Assembly: GCA_036389135.1 (NCBI GenBank)
Contig: DASVQP010000001.1
Span: forward strand, 62,001-126,000
Length of the DNA stretch: 64,000 bases
From: Longimicrobium sp.
Lineage (GTDB): Bacteria > Gemmatimonadota > Gemmatimonadetes > Longimicrobiales > Longimicrobiaceae
Direction: 5' to 3'
The notes under the pieces are model-generated. The model had not been told where the DNA came from and did no database searches. It saw nothing but the letters and a program-made list of their open reading frames with translations. Of this stretch, positions 46,962 to 54,901 are shown one piece after another. The translations under genes and the position numbers were made by a program. Numbering within the stretch: position 1 is the stretch's first letter; every line of letters begins with the position of its first letter.

Positions 46962-48149
46962 ATGCCAGGCCAGGAACGCAGGGTCGCAGCCACGGAGCGC
47001 TCCCCGTACGCGGTGCTCACCGCGACGGTGTTCACGGTGCTCCTCCTCCTGTTCGTGTACAGCGTGGCCGAGGTGCTGCTGCTGGTGTTCCTGGCGGCGC
47101 TCTTCGCCGTGTATCTCACCGCCATCTCGGAGTTCCTGGAGGACCGCTTCCGCATTCGCCCGGCGCTGGGGCTGCCGCTGGCGCTGCTCTTTACGGCGGT
47201 GTGGGCGACGGGGGTCTTCTGGCTGGTGATCCCCCCCGTGCTGCACCAGACGCAGGAGCTGATCGCGGCGCTTCCCAAGCTGATGTCGCAGGGGGTGGAC
47301 CGGCTGACGGAGCTGGTGAGCGGCTACCCGATCCTCGCCGCCGCGCTCCCCCCCGCCGAGCTTCAGAACCAGGTTTCGACGATGATGTCGAGCGCTGGCG
47401 GGTACTTCGCGGGGCTGGTGCCGTACCTGTTCGGCACGCTGCACGTGCTGATCAACTTCATCAGCGTGCTGGTGATGGGGATGTACATGGCGCTCCGCCC
47501 CGGCCTCTACCGCGAGGGGATCATCTCGCTGACGCCGCCGGTGCACCGCGAGCTGGTCCGCGACATCCTGGCGGACCTGGGGCGCAGCCTGCGCGCGTGG
47601 ATCGGCGGTCAGATCCTGGCGATGTTCTTTCTGGGCGCGCTCACGTACGTGGGCCTCCTCCTGCTGGACGTGCCGTTCGCGCTGGCGTTCGGGGTGTTCA
47701 CGGGGGTGGTGGTGATGGTGCCGTTCTTTGGGACGCTCGTCTCCACGCTGCTCCCGGCGCTTTTCGTGCTGGGGTCGGGCGGGTTGGGGCGGGCGTTCCT
47801 GGTGGTGCTGCTGGGGGTGGTGATCCACATCGTGGAGGCCAACTTCATCCACCCGCTCATCATGGAGCGGCGGGTGCACCTGCCGCCGGTGCTCTCCATC
47901 CTGAGCGTCCTGATCATGGCCGAGCTGATGGGGCTGACGGGCCTCCTGGTGGCCGTCCCCGTGCTGGCGACGGTGATGGTGATCGTGCGCCGCATCTACG
48001 TCCACCGCCTCCTGGAGGGGAAGGGCTTCCGCCGCTTCGTGCGCGACGCCCCCGCGGAGGTGCGCCTGCCGGAGAGCGTGCTTCGCCTCCCCGCCGGCTC
48101 CGTGAGCATCCCCGCGATTCTGGAGGAGGCGGGCGCGGCGCCGCGGTGA
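46962..48149 (+). CDS. AI-2E family transporter
   Basis: This 395-residue protein has about eight membrane segments in the pattern of the AI-2 exporter family (UPF0118). The family's cytoplasmic part lies between the first and second halves (LPKLMSQGVDRLTELVSGYP), and the late motif PFFGTLVSTLLPALFVL and VEANFIHPLIMERRVHLPP are clear. Members export varied solutes, and some are Na+(Li+)/H+ antiporters, so the AI-2 name is only a family label. The gene is read away from mtgA. Confidence 0.9.
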   Translation: MPGQERRVAATERSPYAVLTATVFTVLLLLFVYSVAEVLLLVFLAALFAVYLTAISEFLEDRFRIRPALGLPLALLFTAVWATGVFWLVIPPVLHQTQELIAALPKLMSQGVDRLTELVSGYPILAAALPPAELQNQVSTMMSSAGGYFAGLVPYLFGTLHVLINFISVLVMGMYMALRPGLYREGIISLTPPVHRELVRDILADLGRSLRAWIGGQILAMFFLGALTYVGLLLLDVPFALAFGVFTGVVVMVPFFGTLVSTLLPALFVLGSGGLGRAFLVVLLGVVIHIVEANFIHPLIMERRVHLPPVLSILSVLIMAELMGLTGLLVAVPVLATVMVIVRRIYVHRLLEGKGFRRFVRDAPAEVRLPESVLRLPAGSVSIPAILEEAGAAPR

Positions 48150-48186
48150 GGGGACGGCGGGGGAATTGGGGAACGGGGAACGGGAA

Positions 48187-48290
48187 CAGCAGGGGACAGG
48201 GGACAGCAGGGGACAGGGGACAGCAGGGGACAGGGGACAGGGGACAGGGGACAGGGGACAGGGGACAGGGGACAGCAGGGACGGCGCGAT
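48187..48290. repeat. Tandem repeat of GGGGACA
   Basis: A run of about a dozen GGGGACA units, some with an extra GC (GGGGACAGCA), follows the transporter gene. It has no spacer pattern and no open frame. Together with the element at 48303 and the repeat at 48556 it fills the 484-bp gap to the next gene. Confidence 0.85.
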
Positions 48291-48302
48291 TGCCCATGGC
48301 AC

Positions 48303-48513
48303 CCCCCCTATTGTCATCCTGACGACGCGCTGCACCGTCCCGGCCCTTCCTCCGACCCGTGGCGCGGAGTGAAGGATCTACTGCACGTGCCGAGAGGCTC
48401 GCAGGTCCCGCCGTTCTCTCGGCTCGCCGGCTGGTTCCTTCGTTCGCCGCAGGAGCCCCGGAGTGAGCCGCGCATGTCCGCGAGGCGGCTCTCTCAGGAT
48501 GACAATCGGGGGG
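48303..48513. mobile_element. MITE-like element with 20-bp terminal inverted repeats
   Basis: The ends 48303-48322 (CCCCCCTATTGTCATCCTGA) and 48494-48513 are inverted copies with 19 of 20 matches. They enclose about 170 bp with no coding potential but with further short hairpins (GCGCGG, GAGAGGCTC). No transposase is present and no target duplication is certain. It fits a non-autonomous miniature element or a long intergenic palindrome. Confidence 0.6.
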
Positions 48514-48555
48514 CCAAGTCGTGCGGTGGGCCTGGTGCGTCGCGGCAGCCACTGG

Positions 48556-48604
48556 GCACTTGGCACTTAGCACTTAGCACTTAGCACTTAGCACTTAGCA
48601 CTTT
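48556..48604. repeat. Seven tandem copies of a 7-bp unit (GCACTTA)
   Basis: Seven units of GCACTTA (the first GCACTTG, the last GCACTTT) lie in direct order 29 bp before the DUF1611 gene. The array is a typical slippage repeat, so copy number may vary and could affect the promoter of that gene. Confidence 0.9.
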
Positions 48605-48633
48605 CTTCCGCACTCACGCACTTCCAGACTCCC

Positions 48634-49758
48634 GTGCCCCATACACTCGCCACGCACCGTTACCTGATCCTCACCGAAGCCCTCTTCGGCCCGCTCACCA
48701 GCAAGACCGCAAACAGCGCGATCCGGTACCTGCCGGAGCGGATCGTGGCGGTGCTCGATTCCACGCAGGCCGGCCGCACCGTGCAGGACGTGCTGGGGTT
48801 CGGCGGCGCGATTCCGGTGGTGGGGACGGTGGAGGAGGGGCTGCGCGGCGCCCCCACGGCGCTCCTGGTGGGGATCGCGCCACAGGGAGGGCAGCTCCCG
48901 GATTCGTGGCGCGGCGTACTCGCTGCCTCCATCGCGGCGGGGCTCGACGTGGTGAGCGGGCTGCACTTCTACCTGGGCGACGACCCGGAGCTGGCGGCGC
49001 TCGCCGGGCGCGCGGGGGTGCGGATCCACGATCTGCGCAAGCCGCCGCCGGGGCTGCCGGTGGCGCACGGCCTCGCGCGCGACGTGGAGCCCCTCACCGT
49101 GCTGACGGTGGGGACGGACTGCAACATCGGGAAGATGACGGCGGCGCTCCAGGTGCGGAACGCGCTACGGGCCCGCGGCGCGCGCGTGGGATTCGCCGCC
49201 ACCGGCCAGACCGGGCTCCTGATCGAGGGGTGGGGGATCGCGGTGGACTCGGTGGTGGCGGACTTCATCGCCGGGGCGGCGGAGCGGCTGGTGCTGCAGG
49301 CGTGCGACGGCAACGACATCGTGCTGGTGGAGGGGCAGGGGTCGCTGGTGCACCCCGGCTACTCCGGCGTCACCATGGGGCTCGTCCACGGCACGCTCCC
49401 CGACGCGATGATCCTCTGCCACCTCCCGTCGCGCACCTTTCCGTACGGCGGCAACGGCGCGTACAGGTGGATGCCGCTCCCCCCCGTGCCGGACGCCATC
49501 CGCCTGTGTGAGGCGGTCGTGGAGCCGCTCAAGCCCTCGCGCGTCATCGCCGTCTCGCTGAACACCTGGGACCTGACGGATGCCCAGGCCCGCGACGCCG
49601 TCGCCCGCACCCAGGACGAGACCGGCCTCCCCGCCACCGACCCCGTGCGCTTCGACCCCGCGCCGCTGGTGGATGCGGTGCTGGCGGAGCAGGCGCGGAA
49701 GGTGGAGGGTCGAAATGCGGGGCGGAGTGGTCCAACAACCGCGGGAACCGGGGGCTGA
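48634..49758 (+). CDS. DUF1611 (DgcN-like) family protein
   Basis: This 374-residue protein belongs to DUF1611. An N-terminal Rossmann-like part is followed by a P-loop-like segment (VGTDCNIGKMTAALQVRNAL, about residues 157-176), and VLVEGQGSLVHPGYSG lies about residue 229. DgcN members N-acylate D-glutamate and usually pair with a DgcA racemase. No such partner is next to it here, so its substrate is uncertain. The start is read as GTG at 48634. Confidence 0.85.
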   Translation: MPHTLATHRYLILTEALFGPLTSKTANSAIRYLPERIVAVLDSTQAGRTVQDVLGFGGAIPVVGTVEEGLRGAPTALLVGIAPQGGQLPDSWRGVLAASIAAGLDVVSGLHFYLGDDPELAALAGRAGVRIHDLRKPPPGLPVAHGLARDVEPLTVLTVGTDCNIGKMTAALQVRNALRARGARVGFAATGQTGLLIEGWGIAVDSVVADFIAGAAERLVLQACDGNDIVLVEGQGSLVHPGYSGVTMGLVHGTLPDAMILCHLPSRTFPYGGNGAYRWMPLPPVPDAIRLCEAVVEPLKPSRVIAVSLNTWDLTDAQARDAVARTQDETGLPATDPVRFDPAPLVDAVLAEQARKVEGRNAGRSGPTTAGTGG

Positions 49759-49871
49759 AGCCCCCGGCTGGAACCACGGGAAGGCGGCTAAAGCCGGCTC
49801 GTGCACGCCGGCATCAGACCCCGAGTCCGCGAAGGCGGACTTTGTGCTGTTGTTGCAGCGAGTTCACTCGC
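49748..49871. repeat. Array of four short hairpins
   Basis: Four compact stem-loops follow one another: 49748-49767 (CCGGGGGC-TGAA-GCCCCCGG), 49785-49796 (CGGCT-AA-AGCCG), 49824-49841 (AGTCCGC-GAAG-GCGGACT) and 49858-49871 (GCGAGT-TC-ACTCGC). The first could act as a terminator for the DUF1611 gene. The spacing suggests an interspersed structured repeat or RNA element. Confidence 0.7.
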
Positions 49872-49963
49872 CCGCCCATCTCCGGCCTCCACCCACCCGC
49901 CAAACCAAAGCGCCGCCCCCGGACCCGGGAACGGCGCTCAGCTTTGCGCAGACGGCGATCAGC

Positions 49964-50242
49964 TCACCACTGGATGGTGCCCTGCTTCGTGGTGTCGACC
50001 TGCTCGGCGTCGCCGGTGGAGAAGAGGAACTTTTCGGTGTTCTCCAGAAGGTACTTGCGGGCTTCGGGGTCGCGCAGGTTGAGGCCGTTGTGGTTGATGA
50101 GCATCGTCTGGTGCTTCAGCCACTGCGCCCAGCACTCCTGGCAGATCTCCGCCTGGATGCGCTTGCCGAAGTCGTTGTTGAACGGCGGAAAGGGAAGCGC
50201 CGGCTTGTTCTGTCCGCAGCGGACGCAGGTAATCTCGGCCAT
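49964..50242 (-). CDS. YggX-like Fe(II)-trafficking protein
   Basis: This 92-residue protein matches YggX in its core GKRIQAEICQECWAQWLKHQ, TMLINHNGLNLRD and ENTEKFLF. YggX protects iron-sulfur proteins from oxidative damage and handles labile iron. The N-terminus has CVRCG and the core has a further CQEC, so this version could bind zinc or iron more tightly than the enterobacterial form. The start at 50242 gives a normal length. Confidence 0.88.
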   Translation of the reverse strand: MAEITCVRCGQNKPALPFPPFNNDFGKRIQAEICQECWAQWLKHQTMLINHNGLNLRDPEARKYLLENTEKFLFSTGDAEQVDTTKQGTIQW

Positions 50243-50345
50243 GTGTCGTCCTCGGGTCGTGTCAGGGGCGCGCCGCGTGGTGCGGCGCGCCGCCCGAATC
50301 TAGCTTTGCGGCGCTCCCCCGTCCATCCGATCCCCCGTTTTCCGC

Positions 50346-50549
50346 ATGACCGAGCCGATCCCCGCGCGCCTCTCCGACGACGGCCGCACCGCCACCTGGA
50401 ACCCCGCCCTCACCCGCGCCGCGCACGTCATCCTTCAGGTCGCCCTCGGCGACGGGCTTCGAGAGGAGCGCCGGTCGATGAACAGCGGGCGCGCGCGCGT
50501 GCGCGAGGGGGAGCGGATCGAGGCCGTCCGCCCCGCCTCCGAGGAGTGA
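50346..50549 (+). CDS. Small hypothetical protein
   Basis: This 67-residue frame starts with a good ATG and ends 3 bp before the stop of the convergent beta-lactamase-like gene. It has no family motifs; the centre (NPALTRAAHVILQVALGDGL) may form a helix. Its reality is uncertain. Confidence 0.35.
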   Translation: MTEPIPARLSDDGRTATWNPALTRAAHVILQVALGDGLREERRSMNSGRARVREGERIEAVRPASEE

Positions 50550-50552
50550 GCC

Positions 50553-51455
50553 TCAGCGCCGCGCGACGTGGCGGTAGACGGCGGCCGAGATGTCGCGCCC
50601 GGTCGCCGCGGCCACGCTGTCACGGGCGAAGCCGCGGGTGAGGACCACCAGCACGTAGGGCGCGCGGCCGTCGGGGAAGACGATGGCGGCGTCGTGCGCG
50701 ATGCGGGTGATGTTACCCGTCTTGTTGGCGGAGCGCACCCCCGCGGGCAGCCCGGCCGGGATCATCTCGCGGAACTCCTGCCGTCCCAGGATCGCGAGCA
50801 TCTCGTCCGTGGAGCTGCGCGATGCGGCCCGCCCGCCGGCGATCGCCTCCATCACGCGCATCAGGCCGTACGCGGTGGTGGCGTTGTTCATCCCGGCGCG
50901 GAAGGCGGGGCCGTCCTCCACGCCTCGCAGCACCTTCACTTCGCTCGCGCCCAGCCCGGCAAGCGTGGTGGCGATGCGGCGCGGGTCGGCGCGGTCGATC
51001 AGGAGGTTGGTGGCCAGGTTGCTGGAGCGCGTGATCATCCGCTCCAGCAGCTCGCGGAGCGGCACGCGCTGGCCCACGCGCCCGTAGAGCGTGGTGTCGC
51101 TGTCGTCCGCGCGGCTCAGGGTGTAGGTGCTGCCGTCTGCGATGCTGCGGAACTCGTTGCTCACCGGTACGAGCTCGTCCATGCGCAGCTCGCCCGCGTC
51201 GGCGCGGCGAAAGAGCTCCAGCATCACCGGCACCTTCATGGTGCTGGCCGCGTGCATCGTCTTGCGCGCGTCGATCAGGAGCGAGTCTCCCGTGGCGAGG
51301 TCGCGAAAGGCGACGGAGACCTCGGCCGTGTCGCCGGCGGCGCGGCGGATGATGTCGCGCACCTCCGCCTCCAGCGCGGCATGGGCGACGGGGCGCGGCG
51401 CCGCGGGTGCGCAGGCGGCCAGCAGGAGGAGGGGCGCGAGGGTGCGTGCGAGCAT
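50553..51455 (-). CDS. Class A beta-lactamase-like serine hydrolase
   Basis: This 300-residue protein has the class A layout. The catalytic STMK (SxxK) lies in HAASTMKVPVML, SSN stands in the place of SDN in ITRSSNLATNLL, and KTG lies in RSANKTGNITRIAHD. The region where Glu166 and Asn170 normally lie (GVEDGPAFRAGMNNATT) is different, so hydrolysis of beta-lactams is uncertain and a peptidase or esterase role is possible. The start at 51455 is followed by a lipoprotein-like signal (LARTLAPLLLLAAC). Confidence 0.85.
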   Translation of the reverse strand: MLARTLAPLLLLAACAPAAPRPVAHAALEAEVRDIIRRAAGDTAEVSVAFRDLATGDSLLIDARKTMHAASTMKVPVMLELFRRADAGELRMDELVPVSNEFRSIADGSTYTLSRADDSDTTLYGRVGQRVPLRELLERMITRSSNLATNLLIDRADPRRIATTLAGLGASEVKVLRGVEDGPAFRAGMNNATTAYGLMRVMEAIAGGRAASRSSTDEMLAILGRQEFREMIPAGLPAGVRSANKTGNITRIAHDAAIVFPDGRAPYVLVVLTRGFARDSVAAATGRDISAAVYRHVARR

Positions 51456-51666
51456 GGGCGCGGCCGGGTTGCGTGGGGAGATGCGGGTGCACGCAACGTA
51501 CGCCGCGGATGCACGCGGGGAAATGGGATCACGTGCACGCCGCGGCGTTTCGCGCGCCGCACTGGTCTGCCATGCGTTTCCGGTGCACATTCAGGGGACG
51601 CTCCGCAGCACCGGCTCCGCCGAACCCGATCCGCAGTTGTCTCCTTTCGCGCTGTTCTCCTCCTTT

Positions 51667-53370
51667 ATGATGATGGCTCTGCAGAACCGCCGCATCCCGC
51701 GGTGGCTCGCCCTGGCTGCGCTGCTCGCGATGGGCGCGGCGTCCGCCGGCCATGCGCAGGTCACCAGTCTGCCGGCGAGCCGCTGGGAGATCCGCGCGGG
51801 CGACGACACGGCATGGGCGGCGGGTGGCGATGGGCCCGGGTGGATGCCGCTGCGCGCGTTCGGACGCTGGCACCGCGCGCTGCCCGGGCACGAGGGGTGG
51901 GTCTGGTACCGCACCCGCATCCCCGCCGCCGCGGTGCGCGGGGACGAGGCGCTGGCGGTGCGAATGCCCAACGTGGGCGGCGCGTACGAACTGTTCTGGA
52001 ACGGGCGCAGGATCGCCGCCGAGGGATCGCTGCCGCCGCGCTTCCGTGAGTCCGCGGGGCCGCGCCTGGTGCCGGTGCCGCCCGGCGCCGTCGCGCTGGG
52101 CAGGGGCCCCGATCACCTGCTGGCGATCCGGGTGTTCGACGACCGCGCCACGGGCGGGGTGATGGCGCCGGTGAGGTTCGGGCCGGCCGCCGTGATGATG
52201 GAGAGGGAGCCGCACGGGGAGCTCGCGATCGCGGTGCTGGTGGCCATCTTCGCCACGCTGGGGGTGTACCACCTCCTCTTCTTCTTCACCGTCCGCCACA
52301 CCACCACCGAGAACCTCTGGTTCGCGCTCCTCTGCCTGAGCGTGGCGCTGCACGGGCTGGGGTTCGCGCCGGCCCTCTACCAGAGCGTGATCCCCGTCTC
52401 CGACCGGCTGCGCGGGCTGATCCTGGCCGAGGTGATGGCCGCGCTCTCGACCGCGATGCTGGTGCGGGCGCTTTTCGACCTGCGCTTCAGGGTGTGGGAG
52501 AAGGCGGCGCTGGCGGTCTACGCGCTTTCCATCCCCCTGGTCCTCTTCCTCCCGCTGCGGCGCGTGCACCTGCCGCACACCATCCTGGACGCGGCGGTGC
52601 TGCTGGGGATCGCCTTCCTGGTGGGGCGCATCGTGGCGGAGGCGCGGAGGAACGCGCCGCTGGCGAGGCCGCTCGTGGGCGGCGTGGCGGTGTTTGCCGG
52701 CACCGTGATCGCGGACCTGCTGGCGGAGTACGGCGTCGTGCGCCCCCTGACGCTGATCCCCGGAGTGCCGGGGCTCTTCTGGTTCGGCTTCATCGGACTC
52801 CTGCTCGTCTTCGGACGGACGACGGCGGGGCACTGGGCGGCATCGGAGGCGCGCGCCAACACCGATGCGCTCACCGGCCTCGCCAACCGGCGCGTCTTCA
52901 GCGACACCCTCTCCCAGCATCTCGCCAGCCTCGAGCGAAGCAGCCTGCGGCTCGTCCTCGTGCTGATCGACCTCGACCACTTCAAGCAGGTGAACGACCG
53001 CTACGGCCACGTGGCGGGCGACGAGGTGCTCGCGCGCGTGGGCCAGCTCCTGCTGCACCAGGCGCACCTGGTGGACCTCGCCGCGCGCATCGGCGGCGAG
53101 GAGCTGGCGGTGATCGTGGTCGACCGCTCCGCCGACGAGGCGCGCGGCTTCGCGGAGCAGTTCCGCGCCGCGCTCGCCGCCGAGCGCTTCAGCACGCCGG
53201 AAGGCGAGCCGTTCCAGGTGACGGCGAGCCTGGGGATCGCCGAGGCCGTCCCCGGAATCAATCCCACGACGCTCATGCAGACGGCCGACGAGGCGCTGTA
53301 CGAGGCCAAGCAGCGTGGGCGGAACCAGTCCGTGCTCGGTACGCGGCCCACCATCGCCGAAGCAACGTAG
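51667..53370 (+). CDS. Membrane-bound GGDEF diguanylate cyclase
   Basis: This 567-residue protein has a signal peptide, then a periplasmic beta-rich domain (about 30-165). About seven membrane segments follow (about 180-375), an arrangement like 7TMR-DISM sensors. The cytoplasmic GGDEF domain (about 390-560) carries the active-site variant GGEEL in AARIGGEELAVIV and the motif DHFKQVNDRYGHVAGDEVLA. It should make the second messenger c-di-GMP in response to an outside signal. It is divergent from the beta-lactamase-like gene. The first of three adjacent ATGs was taken. Confidence 0.93.
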   Translation: MMMALQNRRIPRWLALAALLAMGAASAGHAQVTSLPASRWEIRAGDDTAWAAGGDGPGWMPLRAFGRWHRALPGHEGWVWYRTRIPAAAVRGDEALAVRMPNVGGAYELFWNGRRIAAEGSLPPRFRESAGPRLVPVPPGAVALGRGPDHLLAIRVFDDRATGGVMAPVRFGPAAVMMEREPHGELAIAVLVAIFATLGVYHLLFFFTVRHTTTENLWFALLCLSVALHGLGFAPALYQSVIPVSDRLRGLILAEVMAALSTAMLVRALFDLRFRVWEKAALAVYALSIPLVLFLPLRRVHLPHTILDAAVLLGIAFLVGRIVAEARRNAPLARPLVGGVAVFAGTVIADLLAEYGVVRPLTLIPGVPGLFWFGFIGLLLVFGRTTAGHWAASEARANTDALTGLANRRVFSDTLSQHLASLERSSLRLVLVLIDLDHFKQVNDRYGHVAGDEVLARVGQLLLHQAHLVDLAARIGGEELAVIVVDRSADEARGFAEQFRAALAAERFSTPEGEPFQVTASLGIAEAVPGINPTTLMQTADEALYEAKQRGRNQSVLGTRPTIAEAT

Positions 53371-53383
53371 TTCTTTCCGTCTG

Positions 53384-53420
53384 CCTCTGTGTCTCTGTGT
53401 GAGCCGCGGTTGCGATGCAG
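53384..53420. repeat. Half copy of the 'CTGTGTCTCTGTGTGAG' repeat
   Basis: CCTCTGTGTCTCTGTGTGAG followed by a TGCAG end resembles the right arms of the palindromes at 54743 and 57356. No matching left arm is present. Confidence 0.6.
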
Positions 53421-53493
53421 AATACGGCACGGCCCGTGGCCTGCAACATGCTTGTGGAGATCCCACTTACCCTCAAGGCGAGTCGCGAGCGCG

Positions 53494-54714
53494 ATGGAGA
53501 TCAACATCAACTGCAGGCTCGCCGCGGCGCTCGCCGGGCGGATGCGCGAAGCCCGGGAAGATCTCACGCGCCGCTGGCTGGAGCGGATCGTGGCGCGCGT
53601 AGCGATCGACCCCAACCGCGTTTTTCCCACCGACGAGCTGCTGAACCACGTCCCGCTGCTGATGGACCGCATCGCGGACTACATGGAAGACCCCGCGGAC
53701 GAGATCAGCGCCGACGCGCCCGTCACCGCCAAGGCCATCGAGCTGGGGGAGCTGCGCTACTCGCAGGGCTTCGACGCGCACCAGATCCTCAAGGAGTACG
53801 AGATCCTGGGCGGCGTCCTCTTCGCGTTCCTGGTGCGCACGGTCGACGACATCGACGAGGAGTGCACACGCTCCGAGCTGCTGGCGTGCGCGCACCGCCT
53901 CTTCCGCGCCGTCACCATCATCCAGCAGGTGACCACCACCCATTACCTGCGTCTGGGCGCCGAGCGGGTGAACGAGCGCGAGGAGCGGCTGCGCGGCTTC
54001 AACCGCATGGTGTCGCACGAGCTCAAGAACCGCATCGGCGCCGTGCTGGGGGCGGGGCAGCTGCTGGCCGACCCCGACATCTCGGCCGACCCGGCGCGGC
54101 GGGAGCGCTTCGCGCGCATCGTGGTGGAGAATGCGCACGCCATGCAGGGGGCGCTGGAGAACCTGATCGAGCTGTCGCGGATGGATCCCGGGATGCGCCG
54201 CCAGCGCAACGTGGTGCTCCCCAGCGTGGTGGCGGAGGTGGCGCGGCAGCTCCGCGAGATGGCGCAGTCGGCGGGCGTGGAGGTGCGCATCGACGCCGAG
54301 ATGCCGCAGGTGGAGGTCAACGCGGCGGCGCTGGAGCTGGCGCTCACCAACTACCTGTCCAACGCCATCAAGTACTCGGACCCCGCGGCCGACCCGCGCT
54401 GGGTGCGGATCGGCGGGCATCTGGCGCCCGGCGGGGAGCTGGTGGTAGAGGTGGAGGACAACGGGCTGGGGGTGCCGCCGGAGAAGCGCGCCGATCTCTT
54501 CACCCGCTTCTTTCGCGCGCACGGCGAAACGGTGACGGGCATCGAGGGTACTGGACTGGGGCTGAGCATCGTGCGCGAGACGGTCGAAGCGCTCGGCGGG
54601 CGCGCCTGGGCGGAGTTCGACCGGCCCGCGGGGTCGCGCTTCCTGCTCTCGCTCCCATCGCGCCGCGCCGAGGACCGCCACGCGGCACTTCCGCAGGCGG
54701 ACGGGGATGGGTAG
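53494..54714 (+). CDS. Histidine kinase with RsbRD-like N-terminal domain
   Basis: This 406-residue kinase has no membrane segment. The N-terminal part (about 1-160) is an RsbRD-type helical sensor domain (TRRWLERIVARVAID, then SQGFDAHQILKEYEI). A HisKA domain follows with the phospho-His in MVSHELKNRIG, then an HATPase domain with NAIKYSDP, EDNGLGVP and GTGLGLSIV. The start is the ATG at 53494. No response regulator gene is adjacent, so its partner is unknown. Confidence 0.93.
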   Translation: MEININCRLAAALAGRMREAREDLTRRWLERIVARVAIDPNRVFPTDELLNHVPLLMDRIADYMEDPADEISADAPVTAKAIELGELRYSQGFDAHQILKEYEILGGVLFAFLVRTVDDIDEECTRSELLACAHRLFRAVTIIQQVTTTHYLRLGAERVNEREERLRGFNRMVSHELKNRIGAVLGAGQLLADPDISADPARRERFARIVVENAHAMQGALENLIELSRMDPGMRRQRNVVLPSVVAEVARQLREMAQSAGVEVRIDAEMPQVEVNAAALELALTNYLSNAIKYSDPAADPRWVRIGGHLAPGGELVVEVEDNGLGVPPEKRADLFTRFFRAHGETVTGIEGTGLGLSIVRETVEALGGRAWAEFDRPAGSRFLLSLPSRRAEDRHAALPQADGDG

Positions 54715-54742
54715 CTTTACGGAGCATCCCTTCAAGAATCGC

Positions 54743-54833
54743 AACTGCATGGCTCACACGGAGACACAGAGCCACAGAGAGGGACTTCTTGCCTTTCCTC
54801 CGTGTCTCCGTGTCTCCGTGTGAGATTGCAGTT
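54743..54833. repeat. Long intergenic inverted repeat, copy A
   Basis: The arms CTCACACGGAGACAC (54753-54767) and GTGTCTCCGTGTGAG (54810-54824) are perfect complements, flanked by AACTGCA and TGCAGTT. The element fills the gap between the histidine kinase and glgP genes. Confidence 0.85.
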
Positions 54834-54901
54834 CCACGGCCACGATCCTTACTTCGCGGCGACCGCCCCGGCCGCCGCATCTCTTTCAGTATCTCCTGAC
54901 T

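Noticed and set aside
48187-48290. CRISPR-like repeat array
   Set aside because: The units are 7-10 bp in direct contact with no spacers and no cas genes; it is a simple tandem repeat.
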